From positions 1 through 15,404 of the forward strand of contig JASLXP010000891.1 of the NCBI GenBank assembly GCA_030740295.1: a stretch of DNA of 15,404 nt, in the 5' to 3' direction. Under the pieces are notes generated by a model, which ran no database searches, was not told where the DNA came from, and was given only the letters and a program-made list of their open reading frames with translations. Position 1 is the first letter of the stretch, and each line of letters starts with the position of its first letter. Below are positions 1 to 8,148 of this stretch, one piece after another. Made by a program: the position numbers and the translations under genes. Source of the DNA: Planctomycetota bacterium (GTDB lineage: Bacteria > Planctomycetota > PUPC01 > JACPCR01).

Positions 1-47
1 GGCTGGTTTCGGTTGTGCAGAGCCTGAATGGAGAAGACTACAAGTGA
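1..47 (+). CDS. Possible 3' end of an upstream gene (partial)
   Basis: In the frame that begins at base 3, the sequence reads LVSVVQSLNGEDYK and then a TGA stop at 45-47. The string has ordinary protein composition and no earlier stop, so it could be the C-terminus of a gene whose body lies outside the window. With only 14 codons visible no family can be assigned, and a chance open frame cannot be excluded. If real, the gene is co-directional with the hydrolase at 179 and separated from it by about 130 bases. Confidence 0.35.
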   Translation, partial: LVSVVQSLNGEDYK

Positions 48-178
48 GATTCGTCAGACCATTCATGTCCCTGGTGGGTCGTGAGCTCGCCAGTGCATCG
101 ACCAGCGATCACACCCGATGCCACCGGAATGCTGGTGACCCCTGGCCCACAAATCGACTCCTCTGAAGACCGCCATCC
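48..178. other. Upstream intergenic stretch
   Basis: Non-coding stretch ahead of the first complete gene. I see no clear sigma-70 promoter pair, no strong hairpin with a T-tract and no Shine-Dalgarno sequence before the ATG at 179. The bases just before the start read GACCGCCATCC, which loosely resembles the GCCATCAACC context found before two other forward genes in this window. Confidence 0.4.
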
Positions 179-1015
179 ATGAGACCATACATCAGACTTC
201 TTACATTTCTTTCATGCACGTTGGGGATGCTTGTGGCCGAAACTGTCGCTGAAAACAAAGGGCCTTTTCCCGGTAAGAAATCCAAATTCCATGGCTATGA
301 TCGCTACGATTTCAGTGTCAAGAATAACAGAGTCATCGTTGTCGTACCGTCCAAGCCGTCCAAACTCAAAGACGGATCCAGACCATGGATCTGGCGTGCA
401 CGTTTCTTCGGACACGAGCCGCAGGCGGACAAAGTGCTGCTGGGCGAACACGGATTCCATCTCGTCTACTGCAATGTCGGCAATCTGTTTGGGAGCCCAA
501 AGGCAGTCCAGCGCTGGAACGACTTTTATGCGTACCTGACCTCCGAGCATAATTTCTCCAAGAAAGCCGCGCTGGAAGGCATGAGCCGAGGCGGGCTTAT
601 CATCTACAACTGGGCTGCGGCAAATCCTGACAAGGTGTCATGCATATATGGCGACGCGCCGGTCTGTGATTTCAAGAGCTGGCCCGCGGGTAAAGGCAAA
701 GGAAAGTACAGCAAAGGCACATGGGAGGCATGTCTCAGGGCCTACGGCTTCAGCGAAGAGCAGGCCCTTGCGTTCAAAGGCAACCCCATCGACAACCTGT
801 CACCGCTGGCCAAGGCCGGTATCCCTCTGTTGCACGTTGTCGGTGACGCTGATCCGGTCGTCCCGGTTGCAGAGAACACCGCGATACTCGAGGAGCGGTA
901 CAAGGCACTCGGTGGAAGCATCCAGGTCATCCACAAGCCTGGCGTGAGCCACCATCCGCATTCGTTAAAAGACCCCAAGCGAATCGTTGACTTTGTTGTC
1001 GAGAATACGTTCTGA
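179..1015 (+). CDS. Secreted alpha/beta hydrolase (serine esterase/peptidase-like)
   Basis: This 278-residue protein has the alpha/beta hydrolase layout. A hydrophobic N-terminus (about residues 5-24, ending near VAE) looks like a signal peptide, so it probably acts in the periplasm or outside the cell. The nucleophile elbow is GMSRGG with Ser136. VGDADPVVP (Asp223 or Asp225) fits the acid position, and GVSHHPHSL (His258/His259) fits the catalytic histidine. The HHPHSL ending is typical of esterases and prolyl-oligopeptidase-like hydrolases that PVC bacteria carry in large numbers near sulfatases and glycosidases. The substrate cannot be read from the sequence; an acyl or methyl ester on a polysaccharide is plausible given the neighbouring secreted glycosidase-like protein and deacetylase. 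There is no Shine-Dalgarno before the ATG, but the signal peptide begins exactly there, which supports this start. Confidence 0.85.
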   Translation: MRPYIRLLTFLSCTLGMLVAETVAENKGPFPGKKSKFHGYDRYDFSVKNNRVIVVVPSKPSKLKDGSRPWIWRARFFGHEPQADKVLLGEHGFHLVYCNVGNLFGSPKAVQRWNDFYAYLTSEHNFSKKAALEGMSRGGLIIYNWAAANPDKVSCIYGDAPVCDFKSWPAGKGKGKYSKGTWEACLRAYGFSEEQALAFKGNPIDNLSPLAKAGIPLLHVVGDADPVVPVAENTAILEERYKALGGSIQVIHKPGVSHHPHSLKDPKRIVDFVVENTF

Positions 1016-1135
1016 ACGCGCAGCATCTTCGGAGTGCGGGGAGCTGTCACAGTTCTCTCTTGTTTACTTCATTCAGGCAAAGAGCAGGGGCCGACGACTC
1101 TGACGTAATCCCTCAATCCTACCCATTCCACACCC
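1016..1135. repeat. Intergenic stretch with a probable dispersed-repeat fragment
   Basis: Directly after the hydrolase stop, bases 1020-1050 read GCAGCATCTTCGGAGTGCGG and continue with GGAGCTGTCAC. Read on the reverse strand this gives the string MTAPRTPKMLRV, which I recall as a frequent start of spurious hypothetical proteins in Verrucomicrobia-like genomes, so it is probably a copy of a dispersed repeat. That link rests on memory, not on a search. The rest of the gap, up to the GTG at 1136, shows no Shine-Dalgarno and no clear promoter. Confidence 0.4.
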
Positions 1136-4100
1136 GTGAAACTGCTAATACTCTTCTGTTTGTTTTCGTTCTCGTCGCTCAGGTCCGAGACTTACTCATG
1201 GGCGAAGCCCGTGCCAGACTCCTCAGAGGTCATCCTGAACCTGCCTGTTGACCCTGAAGCTTTAAAGAAGGACTGGACGCTTACGGGCAGACCTACTTTT
1301 GTCCAAGACGATCTCCTTAAGCAGGTCGTCATCGAGAACCTTCATAAGCGTCCTCTCGATATTCGCACCAAACAGAGCATCACTGGCGAATTCGCTGTCG
1401 AGGCTACGGTGAGGCTGCACGATGCTGAAGCAGCCTATGGGTATTTTTTCTTGGATGTCGGTGTGCGCATGGATGGACTTCGAGCAGTCCCGGCCTTCTC
1501 CTGTTCACTTACACGTTACCGCCACAGCGATCGAGGGTTCTCCGTTGGCGGCCGCATCGGCCAGGGCAAAAAATGGCTGCAACCGAAGCGTGAAGAGGGT
1601 GCGGTCGATCCGTGGGGAAGAGGACTCGTCTTTCAGGAACGTTTCCAGCCAAAACGAATCTCTCCACTCTGGGAACCGCAGTTTCGCACTTCGATTGAAC
1701 GGGACATGTCATCACTGCCCCTTGCGAAAGATGTGTGGAATCGCATTCGGCTGGAAGTGCGCAAAGCGAATGTCCGGCTTTGGTGGAACGGCATCCTGAT
1801 TGGGGAGGATAAGAACCGGCTGATAGCGGATGGGCTGGTGAGTGTGCGGACCCAGGGATTAAGCCGGTTGTCATACCTGAAAGTGCTGCGTCTCGGCCGG
1901 AGTGAGCCGACGCCCTATGTGACCGTTCCCCTGGAGCCTGCCTGTAATGCAACCGGCTTTGTCAAAAGCAGCACGATGCCGAAAGGTGTGGTCCATATCC
2001 ATGACATTCCGTTTCAGTTCTCAGCCCGTTCTCAAAGGGATCATGTTGATGTCGGGCGCAGTGTTTTCCGATACCGCAAGGCTGCCGGCGGGATGAATTC
2101 GAGCAGCCCGCGCCACACCTGGCCGGGCATCACTGCAATGGACCCGGCACGGATCAGGTTGAGGGTGCCGAAATCCGGTTACAGGCGAATCTGGATTGTT
2201 GCCGCGTTCGACGATGAACCGAAAAGCACTCCAATCCTGACGGCTCGTTTCTTTAAGCCAGGGAGAGGCTGGCCTATAGACTGTCCAGTGAGCGTCCCGA
2301 GCTTCAGATCCAAAGCCTCCGAAGCCATGCCGCTGGCAGTGAACATGCAGGATGGGATCAAAGGACGGTTGTGGATGTTGCCCATCGAGATTGATACGGC
2401 CGCTCTCTATTCGGATTATCGCGAGGAGACAGCGTTTCACATCGAATTGACCAAAGAGGTGAAGGACTTCCGCGCGTTCCCCGATCCCATGAACTACGGT
2501 TCCTATCAGGCAGGCCTTCCCAGCGGAGTTCGGGTCTACGCCATGACGCTCGAGAAGTCGCCGGTTGCATTCATCTCTTCCGGCAATCGCAACGGCAATG
2601 TATATCCGTTTCCCGAACAGCCGGTGTGGTCTGCCGGCGTGGTGAATCAGACGAATGAAGCCCTGCACGCTCGTGCTACATTCGAAATCTCTTCTCCGAA
2701 TGGCGACAGCAATACGGTGATGCGCGCCTACTATCTGCAGCCATACCGGAGCGTGTCGCTTTCCTTTGAACCAGAAACCGAAGTCTACGGCCTGCACAAA
2801 GTCACCACGACCGTAGAGGCAGGCGATCATTCGCAATCCCGTCAGGGCACGTTCCTGGCTCTTCCGCCCGATACCCGGACGGAGAAAGGCGCACGGGGCC
2901 GATGGGGGCTGTGGTGTTGGCGGGGCGGCCACGGCACCAATCCGAATCATGAAGAGAACTGCCAGATCCTTCGTGCCGTTGGCTCGATGGTCGCGGGACA
3001 CCTACCTCTCGATGTGCGTAAGCAATACGGTCTCGCCCCGGACGCGACCCTCGCCGAGCGGAGCACTCCCAAGTGGGCCCTCGAAGATCCTTACGACCCT
3101 GAGGAATACAAGAAATTCGCGGATGAGTTTGGCGAGAAAGTCGTCAAGTATCTGGAGAAGACCCCCGACCTCGGTTACGTCTCCATCTTTGCAGAACACT
3201 CAGTCTCGCTGCGCACGACCCACGGCAACCCGCCTTACGTGTTTGGTGATAAGGATTGGTTTGATTACACCGAAGAAGAAGAGGTTTCGATTCGTTCGCA
3301 TCTGATCGCCGCGAAGGCCGCTTTCGAAGGCCTCAGAAAACATGCGCCCGATGTGAAGTTCCTCTTCGGACATTGCGGCCCGCAATTTTCGATTCCTTTC
3401 ATGCGGGCCGGTTATTCAAAAGACCTGTTCGACGGTTACGGCCTGGATTCGCCGCAGTTCGAGCGCATGCCCGAACGGCCGCCCCGAGCGGTCGAGACAA
3501 ACCTGATGTACTACCTGCAGCAGGAAATCAATCGCGGTGGTTACGATGATGCATCCCTCACCAAGGCGAAGCAGCCGCTCAAGGAACTGGTTCATACCGA
3601 ATCGTATTACCCGTCCAGTCACCGCCTGGCCCTGGGACACCGCGAATCGGCTGACAGCATGGTCCGCACCGCGGTGCTGTCCTTAGCGTTCGGTTCAGAC
3701 AAGTTTTACGCGTGCTGGACTGTCCACGATTGCGAAGGCTACTGGGGCAGCCAGCACTACGGCTGCATCGGCATCATCAGCCGCCGACCCGAATACAATC
3801 CCAAGCCCTCGGCAGCCGCTTTCGCCACCATGACGCAGATGCTGGACGCGTCGAAATACGAAGGCTGGCTCCCGACTGGCTCGCGCACAGCCTATTGCGT
3901 GCGTTTCAGAAAGTGGAGCACAAACTGGGTGTACGCGGTTTGGAGCATCCGTGGAGAACGTCCAATGGCTTTCACCGTGAAGCCCGGTGGAACGCTCACC
4001 AAAGTTGACGAAAACGGAAACGAAACGCCCCTCGAAATCAAAGACGGCAAAGCAACCGTTACGGTAAGCCCGACCGCTTTCTGGATAAAGGCATCGAAGA

Positions 4101-5224
4101 GGGCTGTCGACAAAGTAGAGGTAGGCTCACCCACCCACCACGAGCGGCCCGGCGACTACTTCAAACCGCTCGAAAACTTTGAACGCGACGATTGGAAGGT
4201 CTCGAAAGAGCCCCTCCCGAGTTACGGGGAAAACAACTGGGACGTTGTCCGCAAGCCAGGCCCCTATTCAGTGAGCCTGGTGAATTCACCTGACCGCAAA
4301 TCCAAAGTCCTGGAAATCGGGCTGAAAGAGACGCCTCCAAACGCGCCGCTCGTGAGCTGGTATACAGTGCTCACGCCACCGAAACCGATTCCAATACCGG
4401 GCAAGGCAAGAGCGCTCGGTATCATGGCAAATGGAAATTCAGGATGGGGACGTATCATCTATGAAGTCACAGACGCCAAGGGCGAAGTTTTTCAGAGCAT
4501 CGGTTCAAAAGACGATTGGAATTGTGACGATGTGCATTCGTGGGCCTACATGAATTTTGATGGCTGGCGTTATGTGGAGTTCCCTCTGCCGTCGCACTCG
4601 CCGGGCGACCGGTATCGTGAAAAGGATGCGGTCTGGTGGAATCACACAGCGGAAGAGCACGTGGATCTGCCACTTAAACTCACACGCATTATCGTGGAGA
4701 TGCAGTCGCATCAGATCTATGTCAACGAAATGCTGCCGGTCGAAAACAAAGTCATCGAAATCGACGACCTGATCGCAGTCTACGAGTCGGAGGAGATGAT
4801 GACAGACGGGCCGGTGACGTTGCAGCGCGAAGCCGAAGGGGCCGTCAGCAGCGGGAGCACACAGATTGCAGCCCGTTCATTTTTGCCGAACCCGATAGCA
4901 GAGCAGGCTGAGGCAGGTGTTGGAGCGCCGACCAAAATCCTGAAGCTGTATCCGCCGCAGCAATACTTTGACGGCACCCGTGTGCACGTGTCCATTGAGC
5001 CGGTGAAGGGAGCGACCGAATACCAGGTCTGGCTGTCAGCTCATTCAGACGGCCGCGGCGCCATTGCTATTAAGAAGGGCGAAGACTCCGAGCCTCTGAT
5101 CACCAGACTCAAGCCGGATTTCCCTCTGTTTTTCTTCGTCACCTACACCGATGCAGACGGCAAGCCGTCTAAGCCTTCCGCTGTAAGGAAAGTAGTGCTG
5201 AAGGATGAGTTCCCAATGAAATAG
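1136..5224 (+). CDS. Large secreted multidomain protein with glycoside-hydrolase-like core
   Basis: The 1362-residue protein starts at a GTG, where a signal peptide (MKLLILFCLFSFSSLRS) begins; no Shine-Dalgarno is visible. Residues about 25-260 look like a LamG or DUF1080-type jelly roll, with the typical WNRIRLEVRKANVRLWWNG strand pair. Residues about 270-600 are beta-rich and unassigned. A core at about 605-930 opens with RWGLWCWRGGHGTNPNHEEN and resembles a TIM-barrel glycosidase. Acidic residues in likely loop positions are Glu687 (FAEHS), Glu822 (HTESYYPS) and Glu867 (HDCEGYWG); which of them is catalytic is a guess. A small beta domain follows (about 935-985), then a carbohydrate-binding-like sandwich (about 1000-1210). 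A fibronectin-III-like domain (about 1267-1355, with TEYQVWLSA and FFFVTYTDADG) ends the protein. I do not recognise a named GH family; the role in extracellular polysaccharide breakdown is inferred from domain style and neighbours. Confidence 0.8.
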   Translation: MKLLILFCLFSFSSLRSETYSWAKPVPDSSEVILNLPVDPEALKKDWTLTGRPTFVQDDLLKQVVIENLHKRPLDIRTKQSITGEFAVEATVRLHDAEAAYGYFFLDVGVRMDGLRAVPAFSCSLTRYRHSDRGFSVGGRIGQGKKWLQPKREEGAVDPWGRGLVFQERFQPKRISPLWEPQFRTSIERDMSSLPLAKDVWNRIRLEVRKANVRLWWNGILIGEDKNRLIADGLVSVRTQGLSRLSYLKVLRLGRSEPTPYVTVPLEPACNATGFVKSSTMPKGVVHIHDIPFQFSARSQRDHVDVGRSVFRYRKAAGGMNSSSPRHTWPGITAMDPARIRLRVPKSGYRRIWIVAAFDDEPKSTPILTARFFKPGRGWPIDCPVSVPSFRSKASEAMPLAVNMQDGIKGRLWMLPIEIDTAALYSDYREETAFHIELTKEVKDFRAFPDPMNYGSYQAGLPSGVRVYAMTLEKSPVAFISSGNRNGNVYPFPEQPVWSAGVVNQTNEALHARATFEISSPNGDSNTVMRAYYLQPYRSVSLSFEPETEVYGLHKVTTTVEAGDHSQSRQGTFLALPPDTRTEKGARGRWGLWCWRGGHGTNPNHEENCQILRAVGSMVAGHLPLDVRKQYGLAPDATLAERSTPKWALEDPYDPEEYKKFADEFGEKVVKYLEKTPDLGYVSIFAEHSVSLRTTHGNPPYVFGDKDWFDYTEEEEVSIRSHLIAAKAAFEGLRKHAPDVKFLFGHCGPQFSIPFMRAGYSKDLFDGYGLDSPQFERMPERPPRAVETNLMYYLQQEINRGGYDDASLTKAKQPLKELVHTESYYPSSHRLALGHRESADSMVRTAVLSLAFGSDKFYACWTVHDCEGYWGSQHYGCIGIISRRPEYNPKPSAAAFATMTQMLDASKYEGWLPTGSRTAYCVRFRKWSTNWVYAVWSIRGERPMAFTVKPGGTLTKVDENGNETPLEIKDGKATVTVSPTAFWIKASKRAVDKVEVGSPTHHERPGDYFKPLENFERDDWKVSKEPLPSYGENNWDVVRKPGPYSVSLVNSPDRKSKVLEIGLKETPPNAPLVSWYTVLTPPKPIPIPGKARALGIMANGNSGWGRIIYEVTDAKGEVFQSIGSKDDWNCDDVHSWAYMNFDGWRYVEFPLPSHSPGDRYREKDAVWWNHTAEEHVDLPLKLTRIIVEMQSHQIYVNEMLPVENKVIEIDDLIAVYESEEMMTDGPVTLQREAEGAVSSGSTQIAARSFLPNPIAEQAEAGVGAPTKILKLYPPQQYFDGTRVHVSIEPVKGATEYQVWLSAHSDGRGAIAIKKGEDSEPLITRLKPDFPLFFFVTYTDADGKPSKPSAVRKVVLKDEFPMK

Positions 5225-5286
5225 GGAGCCAGCTTTTCTCAATTAATCTGCCGCTATCTCCTCCTACAGCAAATCACAAAAAAACA

Positions 5287-6606
5287 ATGCTCAGATTCGG
5301 CGCAGGACATCTTGAGATCAACAACGAGGTCGGACGGTACATTCAGGCTGCCGGACACGAGAAACGCGCGATTGCCATTCGTGACGATCTGGAAGCCAAT
5401 GCGCTTTTTCTCACTGACGATACGACAAACCTGCTGCTGATAAGTTGCGATCTTGCCGCGCTTGAAGACGAATTTGTCAAGCCCTGCTGCGAGGTCATCG
5501 CCGAACAGTCGGGGCTCGACCGGAACGACATCATTATTGCGTGCTCCCATACACACGGTGGCCCCTGTCTGCTTCCGACCAATCGTCGCTCACCGGTAGA
5601 TGAAGAATATTTGCAGCGGCTGAGAGTGAGGCTGATTGAGCTTTCGTGCAGTGTCGTGGAATCTGCGGCCCCGTGTTCCATCGCCATCGGACGGGGTTCT
5701 GCCGCCATCGGCTTCAATCGCCGATGCTGCTGGGAGGATGGATCGCATACGATGCACGGCAACACTGAGCGGGGAGATTTTACCGGTCTTGAAGGTCCGG
5801 AGGACCATGATCACACGGCGGTCTTTGTGCGTAATGAGAGCGGTGACCTTGCGGCCATTCTTCATCAGAATACTTCGCACCCAACAGCCTTTTACGGCTC
5901 GGACGTTTACTCGGCTGATTTCCCCGGCGCCGCGCGGGCCTGGCTGCGTGATGCTCTGAACGGAGATTTGCCTGTTCTGTTCTTCAATGGGGCACAGGGC
6001 GATATTTCAATGGAAGATCAGATGTCCCCTTCAAAAGGAAACGATAGGAGAGACCAGAAAGTCGCTCGGTCAGGTCACCTGATGGCGGCCGAGACTCTTC
6101 GTCTACTCCACGCCGCCAGATTTCAGGATTCTCTGAAGCTTGCTCACACGCATGACGAGCTGAGATTGGAGGTCAGTCGGCCTGAGCCTGAGCGCCTGGC
6201 CTGGGCGCGGACAACACTCACCAGGTTTGACAAGGGTGAGAAAATGTCAGGCATGGATCGCATCATCGCTCACGGCGTCGCGCTGCTGGATGAGAGATGC
6301 CCGGCAGGAAGTGAACAGGCCGTCACAATGCACGCGTTCCAGATCGGCGGCCTGGCTATGGCTACACAACCGTTTGAGCTTTTCTGCCAGTTTGGTCTCG
6401 ACATCAAAAGGCGCAGCCCGTTCCCGATGACCGCCGTTGTTGGCATCGCTGACGGTTTCCACGGCTATTGCCCGACCACATATGGCTCCATTGGAGGCGG
6501 ATACTCAGGTGAACCAATCTACTGGACCCGTTATCTTCCTGATGCCGGATACAGAGTTGTCGATAAAGCTTCAGAGCTTCTCTGGAAACTCTGGCATCAA
6601 GACTGA
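5287..6606 (+). CDS. Neutral/alkaline ceramidase-like hydrolase
   Basis: The 439-residue product matches the N-terminal, zinc-binding domain of the neutral/alkaline non-lysosomal ceramidase family (Pfam PF04734). Diagnostic stretches are LLISCDLAAL (about 50-59), ACSHTHGGP with His88 and His90, HQNTSHPTAF with His193/His198, SADFPGAARAWL (about 209-220) and FNGAQGDIS (233-241). His88, His90 and His193/198 are the likely metal ligands. Family members hydrolyse an N-acyl amide bond, but most environmental homologues are untested and may act on other amides or esters. No signal peptide is present, so this form probably works in the cytoplasm, unlike classical secreted ceramidases, and the C-terminal immunoglobulin-like domain of those enzymes is absent. 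It follows the large secreted protein by 62 bases and precedes the deacetylase by 38, so co-transcription is plausible. There is no Shine-Dalgarno; the start is chosen because the family motif begins within the first residues. Confidence 0.85.
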   Translation: MLRFGAGHLEINNEVGRYIQAAGHEKRAIAIRDDLEANALFLTDDTTNLLLISCDLAALEDEFVKPCCEVIAEQSGLDRNDIIIACSHTHGGPCLLPTNRRSPVDEEYLQRLRVRLIELSCSVVESAAPCSIAIGRGSAAIGFNRRCCWEDGSHTMHGNTERGDFTGLEGPEDHDHTAVFVRNESGDLAAILHQNTSHPTAFYGSDVYSADFPGAARAWLRDALNGDLPVLFFNGAQGDISMEDQMSPSKGNDRRDQKVARSGHLMAAETLRLLHAARFQDSLKLAHTHDELRLEVSRPEPERLAWARTTLTRFDKGEKMSGMDRIIAHGVALLDERCPAGSEQAVTMHAFQIGGLAMATQPFELFCQFGLDIKRRSPFPMTAVVGIADGFHGYCPTTYGSIGGGYSGEPIYWTRYLPDAGYRVVDKASELLWKLWHQD

Positions 6607-6614
6607 GCCGTTTT

Positions 6615-6644
6615 CCATCAACCATCACCCAACAGCCATCAACC
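6615..6644 (+). repeat. Heptanucleotide (CCATCAA)n tandem repeat abutting a start codon
   Basis: Four consecutive seven-base units read CCATCAA, CCATCAC, CCAACAG, CCATCAA, followed by CC and the ATG of the deacetylase. The consensus is CCATCAA. The same array with three units lies directly before the ATG of the HAD-family gene at 13454. It replaces the position where a Shine-Dalgarno would sit. Confidence 0.85.
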
Positions 6645-7370
6645 ATGTCTTTCACCTGGCCTGAAGGTAAAAAAGCCGCAATCACTGTTTCGTTTGATGA
6701 TGCCCGTCGCAGCCAGATCGATGTCGGCATCCCGCTGTTGAATGAATACGACGCCAAAGGCACTTTTTATGTCAGCTTTGGCTCGCTTACCGAACGACTG
6801 GACGGCTGGAAAGCCGCGGCCGAGGCCGGTCACGAGATCGGCAACCACACGGTGAACCATCCCTGCAGCGGCAACTTTTCGTTCGCACGCGCGCGGGCCA
6901 ATGAAGATTACACACTCGAAAAAATGGAAGCGGAACTTGTCGACGCAAATGCCAAGATCAACGAGTTACTCGGGGTGACGCCGACCACCTTCGCATATCC
7001 ATGTGGACAGAAGTTCGTCGGCCGCGGCGAGAACGTAAAGAGCTATGTGCCCCTCGTGGCAAAGCACTTCGATTGCGGCCGCGGTTTTCGCGACGAATCG
7101 GAAAACTGTCCCGAAATCGTCGATCTTGCCCAGGCCATGGGCCTCGATTTCGACCGGGCAACCTTCGAAGAGGTGCGGCCGATGATCGAGCGTTCGATTG
7201 CACAGGGCGGCTGGCTCTTTTACGCGGGACACGATATCGGCGAAGGAGGCGGCCAGACAGTTCTGTCCGACACACTGCGTAAGCTGTGTGAATATTGCCG
7301 CGATCATTCAGAGATCTGGCTGGATACCGCGGCAAAAGTGTCTGCCTGGATTAAGGAAAGGCAGGGGTGA
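6645..7370 (+). CDS. Polysaccharide deacetylase (NodB-type, carbohydrate esterase family 4)
   Basis: The 241-residue protein is a complete NodB homology domain. Motif 1 is SFDDA with Asp18 as probable base and Asp19 as metal ligand. Motif 2 is GNHTVNHP, giving the HxxxH zinc pair His68/His72. Motif 3 is FAYPCG (116-121), in place of the classical RxPYG, so the arginine is replaced by Ala. The late histidine is in FYAGHDIGEGG (His196). Such enzymes remove N- or O-acetyl groups from glycans. There is no signal peptide, so it would act on cytoplasmic oligosaccharides or be one of the many intracellular family members of unknown substrate. It follows the ceramidase-like gene by 38 bases; both would break amide or ester bonds on modified sugars or lipids. 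The ATG is preceded by a CCATCAA tandem repeat instead of a Shine-Dalgarno. It converges on the HNH gene with a 5-base gap. Confidence 0.9.
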   Translation: MSFTWPEGKKAAITVSFDDARRSQIDVGIPLLNEYDAKGTFYVSFGSLTERLDGWKAAAEAGHEIGNHTVNHPCSGNFSFARARANEDYTLEKMEAELVDANAKINELLGVTPTTFAYPCGQKFVGRGENVKSYVPLVAKHFDCGRGFRDESENCPEIVDLAQAMGLDFDRATFEEVRPMIERSIAQGGWLFYAGHDIGEGGGQTVLSDTLRKLCEYCRDHSEIWLDTAAKVSAWIKERQG

Positions 7371-7375
7371 AATCT

Positions 7376-7801
7376 CTAAAGGATCTCACCGGACAGGAAC
7401 AGTTGGCGTCTCTCTTCCAGCCTCTCAATCTCATTGAATTGAAGGAGCCGAACTGTAGTACGGCCAACGCTTGTTTTGCCACGGATCTGTCCTGACGCGT
7501 CGCTTTCAAAGTGTTCGATCCACGTCTGAGACCTTGGACTGAAAAATGGGGTTAAACGATCCGTAATCGGGTCAAGAGATGCGATATCGCTGCCTTTGGC
7601 CAGATTGCAGCTCAGGCATGAGAGGGCCAGGTTATCTTCTTCGGTTTTCCCCCCGTGTTTCACGGCAATAATGTGGTCGATTGGGAAGGTTATCAGTCTT
7701 GCGGATTGTGGGAGGCGACAGTACTCACATCTGTTTGAAGCGCGTGCCACCACGAGGCGTCTCAAGGAAGCAGAAATGTATCTTGGCTCTCGCTGATTCA
7801 C
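7376..7801 (-). CDS. HNH endonuclease
   Basis: The 141-residue protein holds a compact zinc-stabilised HNH nuclease domain. The first cysteine pair is CEYC (Cys25, Cys28), the catalytic Asp-His is in PIDHIIAVKHGG (Asp42/His43), Asn57 is in EEDNLAL, and the second pair is CLSC (Cys62, Cys65) followed by NLAKGSD. Proteins of this type nick or cut DNA and occur alone, in mobile elements and in defence loci. It begins with a GTG whose first base follows the end of the 78-residue gene's coding sense codons, giving a GTGA four-base overlap, so translation is probably coupled. The stop lies 5 bases from the stop of the convergent deacetylase, leaving no room for a terminator. No integrase, intron or phage gene is nearby, so its substrate and role are open. 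Confidence 0.9.
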   Translation of the reverse strand: MNQREPRYISASLRRLVVARASNRCEYCRLPQSARLITFPIDHIIAVKHGGKTEEDNLALSCLSCNLAKGSDIASLDPITDRLTPFFSPRSQTWIEHFESDASGQIRGKTSVGRTTVRLLQFNEIERLEERRQLFLSGEIL

Positions 7802-8034
7802 CGCCTGACCTTCGATTTGAGAAGGCCGGAATAGATATCAAGGCGTTCGTATTCCTTGAGCTCATGAAGCTCCTCCTCAGTAATTTCGCCTGCGCTATTC
7901 TTGATCGCCAGTTCCTGAACTCGCCTGTTAATCCGCTCAGGTAACTTAAAAGAAAGAATCTCGCTATCTGTAGGGTGGCCGGCAAGAAAATCTGTGAACA
8001 AGTCGATAGCTTCGAATTCAGCAAGTGTTGACAT
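7798..8034 (-). CDS. Small protein paired with HNH endonuclease
   Basis: This 78-residue charged, mostly helical protein has no cysteine and no membrane segment. Its middle reads ILSFKLPERINRRVQELAIK (residues 26-45), and then comes NSAGEITEEELHELKEYERL. I recall this pattern, a short PERI...L..K segment plus GxxTEEE..EL..Y, from small proteins encoded just before HNH endonucleases in cyanobacteria and planctomycetes. A Shine-Dalgarno (CAGGA) lies 7 bases before the ATG, so the start is well supported. It overlaps the HNH gene by four bases (GTGA). The function is unknown. An antitoxin-like or substrate-binding partner of the nuclease is a fair guess from the fixed arrangement, but nothing in the sequence proves it. 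Confidence 0.8.
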   Translation of the reverse strand: MSTLAEFEAIDLFTDFLAGHPTDSEILSFKLPERINRRVQELAIKNSAGEITEEELHELKEYERLDIYSGLLKSKVRR

Positions 8035-8041
8035 TGTGCAG

Positions 8042-8148
8042 TCCTGTTTAACTAAACGATCCTGAAGTCTTTTATCCTATCAGAAGACACGATGCAGTCT
8101 CTTTGCGCCAACAATTCATGGACAGCCGTGCGGTCCGCATCTTAACCG
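8042..8148. other. Intergenic gap between two reverse-strand units
   Basis: The gap separates the end of the 195-residue membrane-protein gene from the start of the small protein/HNH pair. It contains an inverted repeat GTTTA-AC-TAAAC (8046-8057) just upstream of the 78-residue gene's Shine-Dalgarno, and an AT-rich patch (reverse strand GATAGGATAAAAG) that could serve as a -10 region, but no -35 sits at the proper distance. I see no strong terminator for the upstream operon. Confidence 0.35.

Noticed and set aside
2021..3001. 326-residue reverse frame inside the large secreted protein
   Set aside because: It is antisense to a well-supported coding region, has low-complexity His/Arg-rich composition and no recognisable domain.
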